From Marisalimonas marina (lineage in GTDB: Bacteria; Pseudomonadota; Alphaproteobacteria; Puniceispirillales; Marisalimonadaceae), in contig JAYPPH010000006.1 in assembly GCA_038131365.1 (NCBI GenBank), positions 181,732 through 245,731 of the forward strand: a stretch of DNA of 64,000 bases, read 5' to 3'. Position 1 is the first letter of the stretch, and each line of letters begins with the position of its first letter. This document shows, one piece after another, positions 8,720 to 17,806 of the stretch. The notes beneath the pieces were generated by a model, which worked only from the letters and a program-made list of their open reading frames with translations, did not search any database and was not told the DNA's origin. The position numbers and the translations under genes are program-made.

Positions 8720-11380
8720 ATGAATTCAATCCGTAAAAATCTCTCTAACAAAAACTCAAATGTTAAGGCCATCTTAGGCCCAACTAATACTGGTAAAACA
8801 TATTATGCCATGGACAGAATGCTTGCCCATTCATCAGGTGTTATTGGATTCCCCTTAAGATTACTAGCTAGGGAAAATTATGATAAGGCAGTTTCACAAG
8901 TTGGAATATCTCAAGTTGCACTTGTAACAGGTGAAGAAAAAATTATTCCTCCTTATGCTAAATATTTTTGCTGCACTGTAGAATCTATGCCTTTAAATAG
9001 AGAATTTTCGTTTGTTTGCGTAGATGAAATTCAATTAGCTGCTGATCCAGATAGAGGATATATTTTTACTGATAGAATTTTACATTCCAGAGGGCTGAAA
9101 GAAACTGTTTTACTAGGTGCAGAAACTATACGTCCATTATTACAGAAAATCCTTCCAGATATTATTATTGAAACAAGGCCTAGACTATCAACCCTTAGTT
9201 ACATAGGTGTAAAAAAATTAACCAGGCTAAAACCTAGATCCACTATTGTAGCATTTTCTGTGCCTGAAGTTTACAAAATTGCAGAATTAATCAGAACAAA
9301 AAAAGGTGGAGCTGCCATTGTGATGGGAGCGTTGTCACCAAGAACAAGAAACTCCCAAGTTGATCTTTATCAAAATGGTCAAGTTGATTATCTGATTGCC
9401 ACAGATGCTATTGGTATGGGTTTGAATATGGATATAGATCATGTTGCTTTTGCTTCAGACTCAAAGTTTGATGGCAACATACCAAGATACCTTACGCCAC
9501 CAGAAATAGCTCAAATAGCTGGCAGGGCAGGACGAAGCACTAGAAATGGAACCTTTGGTGTTATTGACGAAAGTTTAAAGTTTGATGAAGAAACAATAGA
9601 GCAAGTTGAAAGCCATTCTTTTTTTCCACTTAAGAATTTGTGGTGGAGAAATACAGATTTAAATTTTAGTTCAGTTAATAAATTAGTTAAATCACTAGAT
9701 AAGGCACCTCCATTTAATTTTATGAGAAAAAAAGTAGGCGCTTTAGATGCTATTTGTTTAACACATTTATCACAAATTGATACCATTAAGGCTAAGATTG
9801 AGAATGAAGAAAATCTGTCTCTTTTGTGGAATATTTGTCAAATTCCAGACTTTAGTAATACCCTTTCGGGAATGCATTTTAACTTGCTAGAAAAAACTTT
9901 TGAATTATTATTATCTAAAGGTAAGTTAGATAATGAATGGATAAAGTCTCAAATTACCAGACTTGATAGGTATGATGGTGAAATTGATACCTTATTAAAT
10001 AGAATTGCTAATGTAAGAACTTGGACATTTATTACTAATAGAAGTAATTGGTTGGATGAAACTGAATATTGGCAAGATCAAGCAAAAACAATAGAAGATA
10101 AATTATCCGATGAGTTACATGAGAGATTAACTCAAAGATTTGTAGATAAAAAAATTGTTGTCTTAAACAAAACATTAAAAGAGTTTAATAATTTGGAAGC
10201 AATCGTTAGAATAGACGGTAAAGTATTTGTTGAAGGTGAAGAAGTTGGAACCTTAAAAGGTTTTGACTTTATACCAACTTTATCAGATGGAGAGAATGCA
10301 GCTCCTATATTGTCGGCGGCTAGAAAAACATTACCAAAAGAAATCAGTCGACGTGTCAAAGAGCTTCTTATGTCTGATAATGCTGCATTTAAATTTGATA
10401 ATGATGGTAATATTTTATGGCAAAGTAATATTGTTGCTTCTTTAGTTAATGGAGAAAACATTTATTCTCCAAAAATTAATATTAATTCTTCTGAACTATT
10501 ATCAGATGAACAAATCAAACAAATTCAACTAAGAATAATTGAAGCTGTTGAAGGTAATATTAAAAGTATTTTATCAGAGGCAATAAATCTTAAAGATCCC
10601 TCTTTTCAAAAAATTGAGAAAAAACATTTTAACAATAACCAAAATGAAGAAAAATCTGCAGAAGAAGAAAAACTTCCTATTATTAACTTGTCTGGTAAGG
10701 CTCTTGGAATTGCATATGAGGTTTATGAGGGATTGGGATCAGCGAAAACAAGTAGCCTTTCTATGTCAATAAATACTCTCTCTGATGATGAAAAAACACA
10801 ATTAGCAAAATTAGGACTTCGATTGGGTATTGAAACTATATATCTACCTAACCTTCTTAAGCCATCAGCTATAAAATTAAGAGCTTTATTATGGTCTGTT
10901 TTTTATCAAAACTTTCCAGATCATGGGACGCCTCCTGACGGAAGAGTGAGCGTGATTATGCAGCCTGAGGCTAATCATGACTTCTTGAGAGCTATTGGAT
11001 TTGTTCCTTTAGGAGATTTGGCTCTCAGAGCAGATATTGCTGAAAGACTATCTGCCCTAATAAGGCTAGAGGCAAGATCTGGTAGGTTTAGAATTACTGA
11101 TGCTATGTTATCTATTGCTGGGTCTACAAAAATCCAAATGGAAAAAATTTTATATGAATTAAATTATGTAAAAGTTGGAGAGGAACCATCAAATCTGGCT
11201 GATCAAATTCCGATTTTGATTTTTGAGCGTAAAAAGAATAATAAAAAAATTAAAACTAAGCATTTGAGCCAAAAAAAGGACAAACTTTTGACTTCAAAAT
11301 CTAAGAAAAATCTTAAAAATGAAAAAAAACTAGATCCATTATCACCATTTGCAATCTTGAAATCTCTTAAAACTAAATAA
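8720..11380 (+). CDS. SUV3-like ATP-dependent RNA helicase
   Basis: An 886-residue superfamily 2 helicase related to the mitochondrial degradosome helicase SUV3. Motif I GPTNTGKT is at 20-27, motif II DEIQ at 102-105, and motif VI QIAGRAGRS follows the TDAIGMGLNMD region. The long C-terminal part holds helical SUV3-type domains and a basic lysine-rich tail. Role inferred from the family: RNA unwinding in decay or ribosome-associated processes. It is followed after 5 bases by an S4 RNA-binding protein, an arrangement I recognise from many alphaproteobacteria. Confidence 0.9.
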   Translation: MNSIRKNLSNKNSNVKAILGPTNTGKTYYAMDRMLAHSSGVIGFPLRLLARENYDKAVSQVGISQVALVTGEEKIIPPYAKYFCCTVESMPLNREFSFVCVDEIQLAADPDRGYIFTDRILHSRGLKETVLLGAETIRPLLQKILPDIIIETRPRLSTLSYIGVKKLTRLKPRSTIVAFSVPEVYKIAELIRTKKGGAAIVMGALSPRTRNSQVDLYQNGQVDYLIATDAIGMGLNMDIDHVAFASDSKFDGNIPRYLTPPEIAQIAGRAGRSTRNGTFGVIDESLKFDEETIEQVESHSFFPLKNLWWRNTDLNFSSVNKLVKSLDKAPPFNFMRKKVGALDAICLTHLSQIDTIKAKIENEENLSLLWNICQIPDFSNTLSGMHFNLLEKTFELLLSKGKLDNEWIKSQITRLDRYDGEIDTLLNRIANVRTWTFITNRSNWLDETEYWQDQAKTIEDKLSDELHERLTQRFVDKKIVVLNKTLKEFNNLEAIVRIDGKVFVEGEEVGTLKGFDFIPTLSDGENAAPILSAARKTLPKEISRRVKELLMSDNAAFKFDNDGNILWQSNIVASLVNGENIYSPKININSSELLSDEQIKQIQLRIIEAVEGNIKSILSEAINLKDPSFQKIEKKHFNNNQNEEKSAEEEKLPIINLSGKALGIAYEVYEGLGSAKTSSLSMSINTLSDDEKTQLAKLGLRLGIETIYLPNLLKPSAIKLRALLWSVFYQNFPDHGTPPDGRVSVIMQPEANHDFLRAIGFVPLGDLALRADIAERLSALIRLEARSGRFRITDAMLSIAGSTKIQMEKILYELNYVKVGEEPSNLADQIPILIFERKKNNKKIKTKHLSQKKDKLLTSKSKKNLKNEKKLDPLSPFAILKSLKTK

Positions 11381-11385
11381 TTTCA

Positions 11386-11781
11386 ATGAATGAAGAAAAA
11401 TTAGATAATAAATCCATAAGACTCGATTTGTTTTTATTCTATATAAGAATTTTCAAAAGTAGAAACCTAGCATCAAAGTTTATAAACTCTAATAGATTGA
11501 GAGTTTCAGATATGGTTACTCAAAAGCCACATAAATTAATATCAATAAGTGATGTAATAACATTTTCAATCAATAATATGATTAAAGTAATAGAGGTAAC
11601 AGATATTCCAGTCAGAAGAGGTTCTTATGTTGAATCTTTAAATTATTATAAAGATATTAGTCCTATCCAAAAGACAGAAAAAAAAGAAGAAAAAATTCCA
11701 ATATTAAAATTTGTTGAGAGAGTTGGCCGGCCAACAAAGTTAGAAAGACGACAAACAGATAAATTAATGAGAAGAGATTAA
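11386..11781 (+). CDS. S4-domain RNA-binding protein (Hsp15-like)
   Basis: A 131-residue basic protein with an S4 RNA-binding domain in the first 50 residues (IRLDLFLFYIRIFKSRNLAS, then NSNRLRVSD). Hsp15 (HslR) of this family binds stalled 50S subunits carrying peptidyl-tRNA. The tail after residue 85 is rich in lysine and glutamate and ends in RPTKLERRQTDKLMRRD, typical of the alphaproteobacterial version. It starts 5 bases after the helicase stop, so the two are probably co-translated. Confidence 0.85.
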   Translation: MNEEKLDNKSIRLDLFLFYIRIFKSRNLASKFINSNRLRVSDMVTQKPHKLISISDVITFSINNMIKVIEVTDIPVRRGSYVESLNYYKDISPIQKTEKKEEKIPILKFVERVGRPTKLERRQTDKLMRRD

Positions 11782-11847
11782 GATTTTACAATCTGCACTT
11801 GTATTCATTTTTTTTGTGGTTTAAACAAACATTTTATTGAGATAATT

Positions 11848-12183
11848 ATGACTTATATTGTAAATGATAAATGTATAAATTGTCGGCATACTGACTGTGT
11901 AGAAGTATGTCCTGTAGATTGTTTCTACCTTGGTGAAAATACTATTGTTATTCATCCAGACGAGTGTATAGACTGCGGCGTCTGTGAACCTGAATGTCCT
12001 GTTGATGCTATTCAATCTGATACTGATCCAGGCGCTGATCAATGGCTAGAATATAATAGAGAAATGTCAGAAATCTGGCCTAATATTACTATGAAAATAG
12101 ATCCTTTGCCAGATGCTGAAAAACATGCAGATGAAGAAGATAAATTCACGAAATACGGATCGAAAAATCCTGGTAAGTTATAA
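11848..12183 (+). CDS. fdxA: 7Fe ferredoxin FdxA
   Basis: A 111-residue seven-iron ferredoxin. The N-terminal half has the 3Fe-4S pattern (CINCRHTDCVEVCPVDC, with H/T replacing the usual cysteine spacing) and a second set CIDCGVCEPECPVDA for the 4Fe-4S cluster. The C-terminal extension (DQWLEYNREMSEIWPNIT) is standard for FdxA. It acts as a low-potential electron carrier in the cytoplasm; partners are not known from this window. It lies between the S4 protein and carD, a common order in the class. Confidence 0.95.
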   Translation: MTYIVNDKCINCRHTDCVEVCPVDCFYLGENTIVIHPDECIDCGVCEPECPVDAIQSDTDPGADQWLEYNREMSEIWPNITMKIDPLPDAEKHADEEDKFTKYGSKNPGKL

Positions 12184-12288
12184 ATTGGATAGATGAAGTC
12201 TTTTATTTGAACTAGTCATTTGGCAGATAATGTGATAGTATTCCTTTTTTTTAATTTCTAATTTCAATAAATTGTAGGGGTGTGCAAA

Positions 12289-12813
12289 TTGTCTAAGAAT
12301 CAAGATCTAGTAAATTCTTTTATACCTGGTGATTTTGTTGTTTATCCAAGTCATGGTGTAGGGAAAATAATTGGTACAGAAAAACGTAAGGTTGAAGATT
12401 TAGAATTAGAGTTATTAGTTGTTAGGTTTGAGCATGAAAGAATGACTCTTAGAGTTCCACTTTCTAAAGCCAAAGAATCAGGTTTAAGAACTTTATCTAG
12501 TAAAGTGCAAATGGAAGAAGCTATTGTAACTCTTAAAGGCAAGGCAAAGCTTAAAAAAACTATGTGGTCACGTCGCGCTCAAGAGTATGAGACTAAAATT
12601 AATTCAGGTAGTCTTGTTTCTATCGCCGAAGTTGTTAGGGATTTATATAGAAAAGACGATCAAGGCGAGCAGTCTTATTCTGAAAGGCAGATGTATCAAG
12701 CTGCCATAGAGCGTTTGGCAAGCGAGTTTGCTGCTGTAGATAACACAGACAAAGATAGTGCGGTCACGAAGCTTGAAAAAATAATTGATGATAATGCTGA
12801 GGAAGCAGCTTAG
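12289..12813 (+). CDS. carD: CarD/CdnL family transcriptional regulator
   Basis: CarD-type proteins bind the RNA polymerase beta subunit and stabilise open complexes at rRNA and other promoters. The protein (about 174 residues) has the N-terminal RNAP-interaction domain (FIPGDFVVYPSHGVGKIIG) and a helical DNA-binding C-terminus (RRAQEYETKINSG, SLVSIAEVVRDLYR). A GTG at 12280 is in frame, but AGGGG at 12276-12280 sits eight bases before TTG 12289, so TTG is the better start. Confidence 0.93.
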   Translation: MSKNQDLVNSFIPGDFVVYPSHGVGKIIGTEKRKVEDLELELLVVRFEHERMTLRVPLSKAKESGLRTLSSKVQMEEAIVTLKGKAKLKKTMWSRRAQEYETKINSGSLVSIAEVVRDLYRKDDQGEQSYSERQMYQAAIERLASEFAAVDNTDKDSAVTKLEKIIDDNAEEAA

Positions 12814-12836
12814 TTATATTATTTTAATCAACATAA

Positions 12837-13781
12837 ATGTTAAATTTTAAACAAAAAGCTAAAACTCTTTTTGAATGCCTACCCTCTTATAACGAAGGTT
12901 ACCTTGAGGTTAGTGGTGGTCATTCAATCTACTATGAAGAATATGGCAACCCAAAAGGAAAGCCGGTCTTGTTTCTTCATGGAGGCCCTGGTGCTGGTTT
13001 TTCTAATTCTCATAAAAGTTTTTTTGATCCTAAAATTTTTAGAGTTATTTTTTTTGATCAAAGAGGTTCTGGAAAAAGTATTCCATATGCTGAAATAAAA
13101 AATAATACTACTGATTTATTGTTATCTGATATAGAAGCCCTGAGATCCTTTTTAAATATTGATAGATGGCTTCTTTTTGGAGGTTCATGGGGCAGCACTT
13201 TAGCTCTTATATATGGAATTAAGTTTCCGGAAAAATGTACAGGTTTTATCCTAAGAGGTATATTTCTTGGATCCAAGAGTGAAGTTAATTGGTTTTTATA
13301 TGAAATAAAAAGATTTTTCCCAGAAGCATACAATAAATTTATCTCATACGTACCTTTAAGCGAAAGGGGAAATATACTTAACTGGTTTTATGATCAACTA
13401 AATTCTCAAGATAGATCTACAAATTTAAAAGCTGCTTCCGTTTGGGCAGAGTATGAAAATTCTTGCTCCACACTAGAGTTTGTAGAACGACCAATATCAG
13501 GAGAAAATGCTTTAGCTATATCTAAAATAGAAACTCATTATTTTGTAAATGATTGCTTTATTGATAAAGATTTTATTTTAAATAATATCGATAAAATTAA
13601 ACACTTGCCGGCAATAATTATTCAAGGAAGACATGATGTGATTTGTCCTCCCTTCAATGCTATAAACTTGTCAAAAAACTGGGAAGCATCTGAAATTCAA
13701 ATTGTAGATAATGCAGGTCATTCAGCATTTGAGAGTGATATTAGTAGGAAGATTATAAACGCGTTGCACGTAATAAAGTAA
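12837..13781 (+). CDS. pip: Proline iminopeptidase (alpha/beta hydrolase, S33)
   Basis: A 314-residue alpha/beta hydrolase. It has the oxyanion loop HGGPGAG (49-55), the nucleophile S117 in GGSWGS, the acid in GRHDVICPP and the catalytic histidine in NAGHSAFE near the end. The N-terminus YLEVSGGHSIYYEEYGNP is diagnostic for the proline iminopeptidase family, which removes N-terminal proline from peptides in the cytoplasm. Length matches (310-320). It follows carD by 23 bases but has no obvious functional link to it. Confidence 0.92.
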   Translation: MLNFKQKAKTLFECLPSYNEGYLEVSGGHSIYYEEYGNPKGKPVLFLHGGPGAGFSNSHKSFFDPKIFRVIFFDQRGSGKSIPYAEIKNNTTDLLLSDIEALRSFLNIDRWLLFGGSWGSTLALIYGIKFPEKCTGFILRGIFLGSKSEVNWFLYEIKRFFPEAYNKFISYVPLSERGNILNWFYDQLNSQDRSTNLKAASVWAEYENSCSTLEFVERPISGENALAISKIETHYFVNDCFIDKDFILNNIDKIKHLPAIIIQGRHDVICPPFNAINLSKNWEASEIQIVDNAGHSAFESDISRKIINALHVIK

Positions 13782-13858
13782 TAAGTTGCTTAAATTATTA
13801 TGAAGAGCTAAATTTAAATTTATATTAATTTAAATTAAATTTTATAGGTTACAAGAAT

Positions 13859-14110
13859 ATGGCAAGTGACAATACTTTAGATAAAATGTCGTTTGAAGAG
13901 GCTATGAAAGAATTAGAAAAACTTGTCGAATCTTTAGATAAGGGAGAAGTCTCGCTTGATGAAGCCATTGCTGCTTATGATAGAGGTTCTCAATTAAAAG
14001 ATCATTGTCAGAAGAAGCTTAATGAGGCAAAGATGAAAGTGGAGACTATTCAAGCTTCTGATCCTACAAATCCTAATCCTGATAAATTGACACCTTTTAA
14101 TCCTGATTAG
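13859..14110 (+). CDS. xseB: Exodeoxyribonuclease VII small subunit
   Basis: An 83-residue protein with the XseB signature: MSFEEAMKELEKLVESLDKG followed by SLDEAIAAYDRGSQLKDHC. It is the small subunit of exonuclease VII, which degrades single-stranded DNA with XseA (not in the window). The xseB-ispA-dxs order is widespread in proteobacteria and is kept here with a 26-base gap to ispA. Confidence 0.95.
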   Translation: MASDNTLDKMSFEEAMKELEKLVESLDKGEVSLDEAIAAYDRGSQLKDHCQKKLNEAKMKVETIQASDPTNPNPDKLTPFNPD

Positions 14111-14136
14111 ATACGATTAATAGATCAAGTAGTTTA

Positions 14137-15054
14137 ATGGATGATTTTCTAAAAAAACTTGAAAAAAATTCTTATGATATAGACAAATTTCTGGAAAGAA
14201 ATTTGCCGACTGGAGATTTTCTCAATAAAAGATTAATTGAGTCTATAAAATATTCAGCAATAAGTGGTGGAAAAAAAATAAGAGCATTTCTTGTTATGGA
14301 AACAGGAAAGCTTTTAGCCAAAATTTATAATAAAAACCTATCGGAAAAAAAAATTAATGAATTAGTGGTTGTTGCGTCTGCAATAGAAGCAATCCATTGT
14401 TATTCATTAATTCATGATGACTTGCCTGCTATGGATAATTCTCCTTTAAGAAGAGGAAAACCTTCAAATCATGTTAAATTTGATGATTATACTGCTATTT
14501 TAGCAGGTGATGCATTGCTAAGCTGGGCATTTCAAATTATTGGGGATGCTAATTTTATCCAAGATCCAAAGCAAAGATCTGATATTAGTTTTGAGATTGC
14601 AAAAGCCATTGGTCCTAACGGAATGGTTGGAGGACAGCAGGCAGACATGGATTTTAGTAATCAAAACAATCTTAATTTGTCTGAAATTGAGTGGATCCAG
14701 AGGCATAAAACGGGTTCTTTAATTTCCTCATGCTGTCTTGTCGCCTGTATTCTATTAGATGCTAATGAAGAAGATAAAAAATCATTAATGAGTTATGCAG
14801 ACAATATAGGACTTGCCTTTCAAATAGCCGATGATTTACTAGATATTAATGCCAACGAAAAATTAATTGGCAAGCCTGTAATGCAAGATGATAAAAACAA
14901 AACTCCAAATTTCGTAACTATACTTGGTGAAGAACATGCCTCAAAAAGAGCATTAGAAACTTCGAAAGAAGCAATAGAAATTATTAGTAAATACCAACCT
15001 GGTTCAGAAAACCTTGTATCTTTAGCTAAATATACTGTAAATAGAGACTACTAA
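14137..15054 (+). CDS. ispA: Farnesyl diphosphate synthase (polyprenyl synthetase)
   Basis: A 305-residue short-chain trans-prenyl transferase that condenses IPP with DMAPP/GPP to farnesyl diphosphate. The first aspartate-rich motif is in LIHDDLPAMDN and the second in FQIADDLLDI. The GGKKIRAFLV and GGQQADMD motifs and the KTGSLI segment are all present. It lies between xseB and dxs, and feeds quinone and undecaprenyl phosphate synthesis. Confidence 0.95.
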   Translation: MDDFLKKLEKNSYDIDKFLERNLPTGDFLNKRLIESIKYSAISGGKKIRAFLVMETGKLLAKIYNKNLSEKKINELVVVASAIEAIHCYSLIHDDLPAMDNSPLRRGKPSNHVKFDDYTAILAGDALLSWAFQIIGDANFIQDPKQRSDISFEIAKAIGPNGMVGGQQADMDFSNQNNLNLSEIEWIQRHKTGSLISSCCLVACILLDANEEDKKSLMSYADNIGLAFQIADDLLDINANEKLIGKPVMQDDKNKTPNFVTILGEEHASKRALETSKEAIEIISKYQPGSENLVSLAKYTVNRDY

Positions 15055-15084
15055 TTTAGAGAAGTTATAGGTAATTATCGGTAA

Positions 15085-17031
15085 ATGGCGAAAAAAAATA
15101 ATAAAATTAGCTCGACACCTTTACTTGATCAGATCGACAACCCGGATGATTTAAAATTTCTAAAACTAGAAGATTTAGATAATTTATGCTCTGAATTGCG
15201 TTCGGATATGATAGATATTGTATCAAAAACTGGAGGGCATTTGGGGGCTGGTTTAGGAGTTGTTGAATTAGCTGTAGCTATTCACTACGTTTTTAATACG
15301 CCAGATGATCGTTTAATTTGGGATGTAGGTCATCAAGCTTATCCTCATAAAATTTTAACTAAGAGACGAAAGCAAATGAACACTCTCAGAAAATCTGAGG
15401 GTATTTCTGGTTTTACTAAAAGATCAGAGTCTGAATATGATCCTTTTGGCGCAGGCCATTCATCTACATCAATTTCAGCAGCTTTAGGGATGGCTGTTGC
15501 AAGAGACAAATTAGGTAAATCAAATAATGTAATTGCTGTTATTGGGGATGGTGCTATGAGTGCTGGAATGGCTTATGAAGCTATTAATAACGCTGGTGCA
15601 TTGAAAACGAATTTATTAATAATACTAAATGATAACGACATGTCTATTGCTCCTGCAGTTGGTGGATTGAGCAATTATTTATCAAATGTAGTATCAAGTA
15701 GATCTTTTAATAGTGTAAGAGAAATTGCAAAACAAATGGTAAATTTTTTACCTAAAGAGGTTGGCGAAACTGCAAAACGAGCTGAGAATTTGGCACGAAA
15801 TTTTTTAAGCAATTCAGAAGGCACTATTTTTAGTCAAATGGGAATGAATTACTTAGGGCCAATAGATGGCCATGATATAACATCTTTAGTTAAAATTTTA
15901 CAAAATTTAAAAGATGGCTCACATGATAAGCCAATTTTATTACATGTAGTGACTGAAAAGGGAAGAGGGCATCCATTTTCAAAGAATTCTCACGAAAAAT
16001 ATCACGCTGTTTCTGAATTTAATTTGATTACAGGAGATACTGTTAAATCTGTTTCTAATGCTCCTACTTATACTAATATTTTCTCAGAGACTTTGTGTAA
16101 AATAGCTGAGAAAGACAAAAAGATTTTAGCTATTACGGCTGCAATGCCTTCGGGTACTGGGCTCCATAAATTTGCAGATAAATTTAAAGATAGATTTTTT
16201 GATGTTGGTATTGCAGAACAACATGCAGTGACATTTGCAGCTGGAATGGCATCTGAAGGATTAAAACCTTTTGTTGCAATATATTCAACTTTCTTACAAA
16301 GAGCTTATGATCAAGTAATACATGATGTTGTGATTCAAAAATTACCAGTCAGATTTATGTTAGATCGTGCCGGTTTTGTTGGGGCTGATGGCGCTACTCA
16401 TGCTGGATCATTTGATTTAACTTATCTTTGTTGCTTGCCAGATGTGGTTGTGATGGCTCCAAGCAACGAAGCTGAATTAGCAAAAATGGTTTTTACATCT
16501 TCTAACTATAATAAAGGCCCAATATTTTGTAGATACCCAAGAGGAGAAGGAGTAGGAGTTGATATACCTAACTCCTTGAGTAGTCTAGAAATTGGTAAAG
16601 GTCAGATTGTGCATCAAGGTGAGGGTATAGCTATTTTATCCCTTGGTACGAGATTGAGTGCAGCCTTAAAAGCAAGAGATAGATTGAAAGCTGAAGGATG
16701 CTTGATAACCGTAGCAGACGCCCGGTTTGCCAAGCCAATTGATTATGAACTTTTAATAAAGTTATGGAACGAGCACGAAAAACTTATAATTATTGAAGAG
16801 GGTTCAGTTGGTGGGTTTAGTTCGCATTGTCTTCATTTTCTGTCTTCTGAAGGGTATCTAAATCAAATAGGTAAAGAGATTAGATGTCTTACTATGAAAG
16901 ACACATTTTTAGATCATGCATCTCAAAATGAGCAATTAGTCAAATCAGGTTTAGATGTAGATGGATTATTAAATACGATTAATGATATGGTGCCATTTTC
17001 AAATTTAAATAATAAAATTCAAATAGGTTGA
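15085..17031 (+). CDS. dxs: 1-deoxy-D-xylulose-5-phosphate synthase
   Basis: Dxs joins pyruvate and glyceraldehyde 3-phosphate as the first step of the MEP isoprenoid pathway. The 648 residues span the ThDP site (GDGAMSAGMAYEAINNAG, then NDNDMSIAP), the catalytic histidines of the GHQAYPHK and GAGHSSTSISA loops, the transketolase pyrimidine domain (FDVGIAEQHAVTFAAGMA, DRAGFVGADGATHAG) and a C-terminal domain. Full length. Its TGA stop is in the same frame as tlyA, which follows almost directly. Confidence 0.97.
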   Translation: MAKKNNKISSTPLLDQIDNPDDLKFLKLEDLDNLCSELRSDMIDIVSKTGGHLGAGLGVVELAVAIHYVFNTPDDRLIWDVGHQAYPHKILTKRRKQMNTLRKSEGISGFTKRSESEYDPFGAGHSSTSISAALGMAVARDKLGKSNNVIAVIGDGAMSAGMAYEAINNAGALKTNLLIILNDNDMSIAPAVGGLSNYLSNVVSSRSFNSVREIAKQMVNFLPKEVGETAKRAENLARNFLSNSEGTIFSQMGMNYLGPIDGHDITSLVKILQNLKDGSHDKPILLHVVTEKGRGHPFSKNSHEKYHAVSEFNLITGDTVKSVSNAPTYTNIFSETLCKIAEKDKKILAITAAMPSGTGLHKFADKFKDRFFDVGIAEQHAVTFAAGMASEGLKPFVAIYSTFLQRAYDQVIHDVVIQKLPVRFMLDRAGFVGADGATHAGSFDLTYLCCLPDVVVMAPSNEAELAKMVFTSSNYNKGPIFCRYPRGEGVGVDIPNSLSSLEIGKGQIVHQGEGIAILSLGTRLSAALKARDRLKAEGCLITVADARFAKPIDYELLIKLWNEHEKLIIIEEGSVGGFSSHCLHFLSSEGYLNQIGKEIRCLTMKDTFLDHASQNEQLVKSGLDVDGLLNTINDMVPFSNLNNKIQIG

Positions 17032-17061
17032 TTATTTAAATTATTAATTAAGGTTTTTACA

Positions 17062-17796
17062 ATAAAAAAAGAACGAATAGATAAACTTCTAGTCAATAAA
17101 GGCTTTGCTAGAAGTAGAGAACAAGCTAACTCCTTATTAATGACTGGAAACGTTTTCGCTAATGGAAACCGAATTGAAAAACCTGGTCAACAAGTATCAA
17201 TTGAGGCAATGGTTGAAGTGAAATCTAAACCACATCCTTGGGTTTCAAGAGGTGGTATAAAGCTAGATAAAGCGATATCAGAGTTTAGTTTAAGTTGTCA
17301 AAAAATAATAGCACTTGATATTGGAGCTAGTACCGGCGGTTTTACAGATGTTTTGTTATCGAGAGGAGCAAACAAAATTTATTCTGTTGATGTTGGGTAT
17401 GGCCAATTAGACTGGAAATTAAGGAATGATGAACGAGTTATAGTTAAAGAAAAAACTAATGCGCGTTTCCTATCACAAGATATTATTAAAGATCCATTAG
17501 ATGCTGTTGTTTGCGATGCTTCTTTTATTTCACTCAAAAAAGTTCTTCCAACTGGTTTATCATTTTTAAAACAAAATGGTTGGTTGGCAGCATTAATTAA
17601 GCCACAATTTGAGGTAGGTAAAGGGCTTGTTGGCAAAGGAGGTGTTGTTAGAGATCCCAAACTCCATGAAGAGGTTATCAGCAACATTAGTCATTGGCTT
17701 GAGCTTGATATGAAAATGAAGTTATTAGGTGTTATTGAAAGTCCTATATTAGGCCCAAGTGGAAACAAGGAATTTGTTGTTGTTGCTAAAAAATAA
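17062..17796 (+). CDS. tlyA: TlyA family 16S/23S rRNA 2'-O-methyltransferase, apparent ATA start
   Basis: TlyA has an N-terminal S4 domain and a Rossmann SAM methyltransferase domain. From codon 17062 the protein is 244 residues, with the S4 domain at the very start (KKERIDKLLVNKGFARSREQ) and ALDIGASTGGFTDVLLSRGA for SAM binding. The first ATG (17140) lies inside the S4 domain and would delete it. Between the dxs stop (17029-17031) and 17140 there is no in-frame ATG, GTG or TTG. ATA at 17062 is eight bases after AAGG (17050-17053) and gives the expected IKKERIDK start, so ATA is the likely initiator unless the base is a sequence error. Confidence 0.85.
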   Translation: MKKERIDKLLVNKGFARSREQANSLLMTGNVFANGNRIEKPGQQVSIEAMVEVKSKPHPWVSRGGIKLDKAISEFSLSCQKIIALDIGASTGGFTDVLLSRGANKIYSVDVGYGQLDWKLRNDERVIVKEKTNARFLSQDIIKDPLDAVVCDASFISLKKVLPTGLSFLKQNGWLAALIKPQFEVGKGLVGKGGVVRDPKLHEEVISNISHWLELDMKMKLLGVIESPILGPSGNKEFVVVAKK

Positions 17797-17806
17797 TTTT
17801 TTTTTA

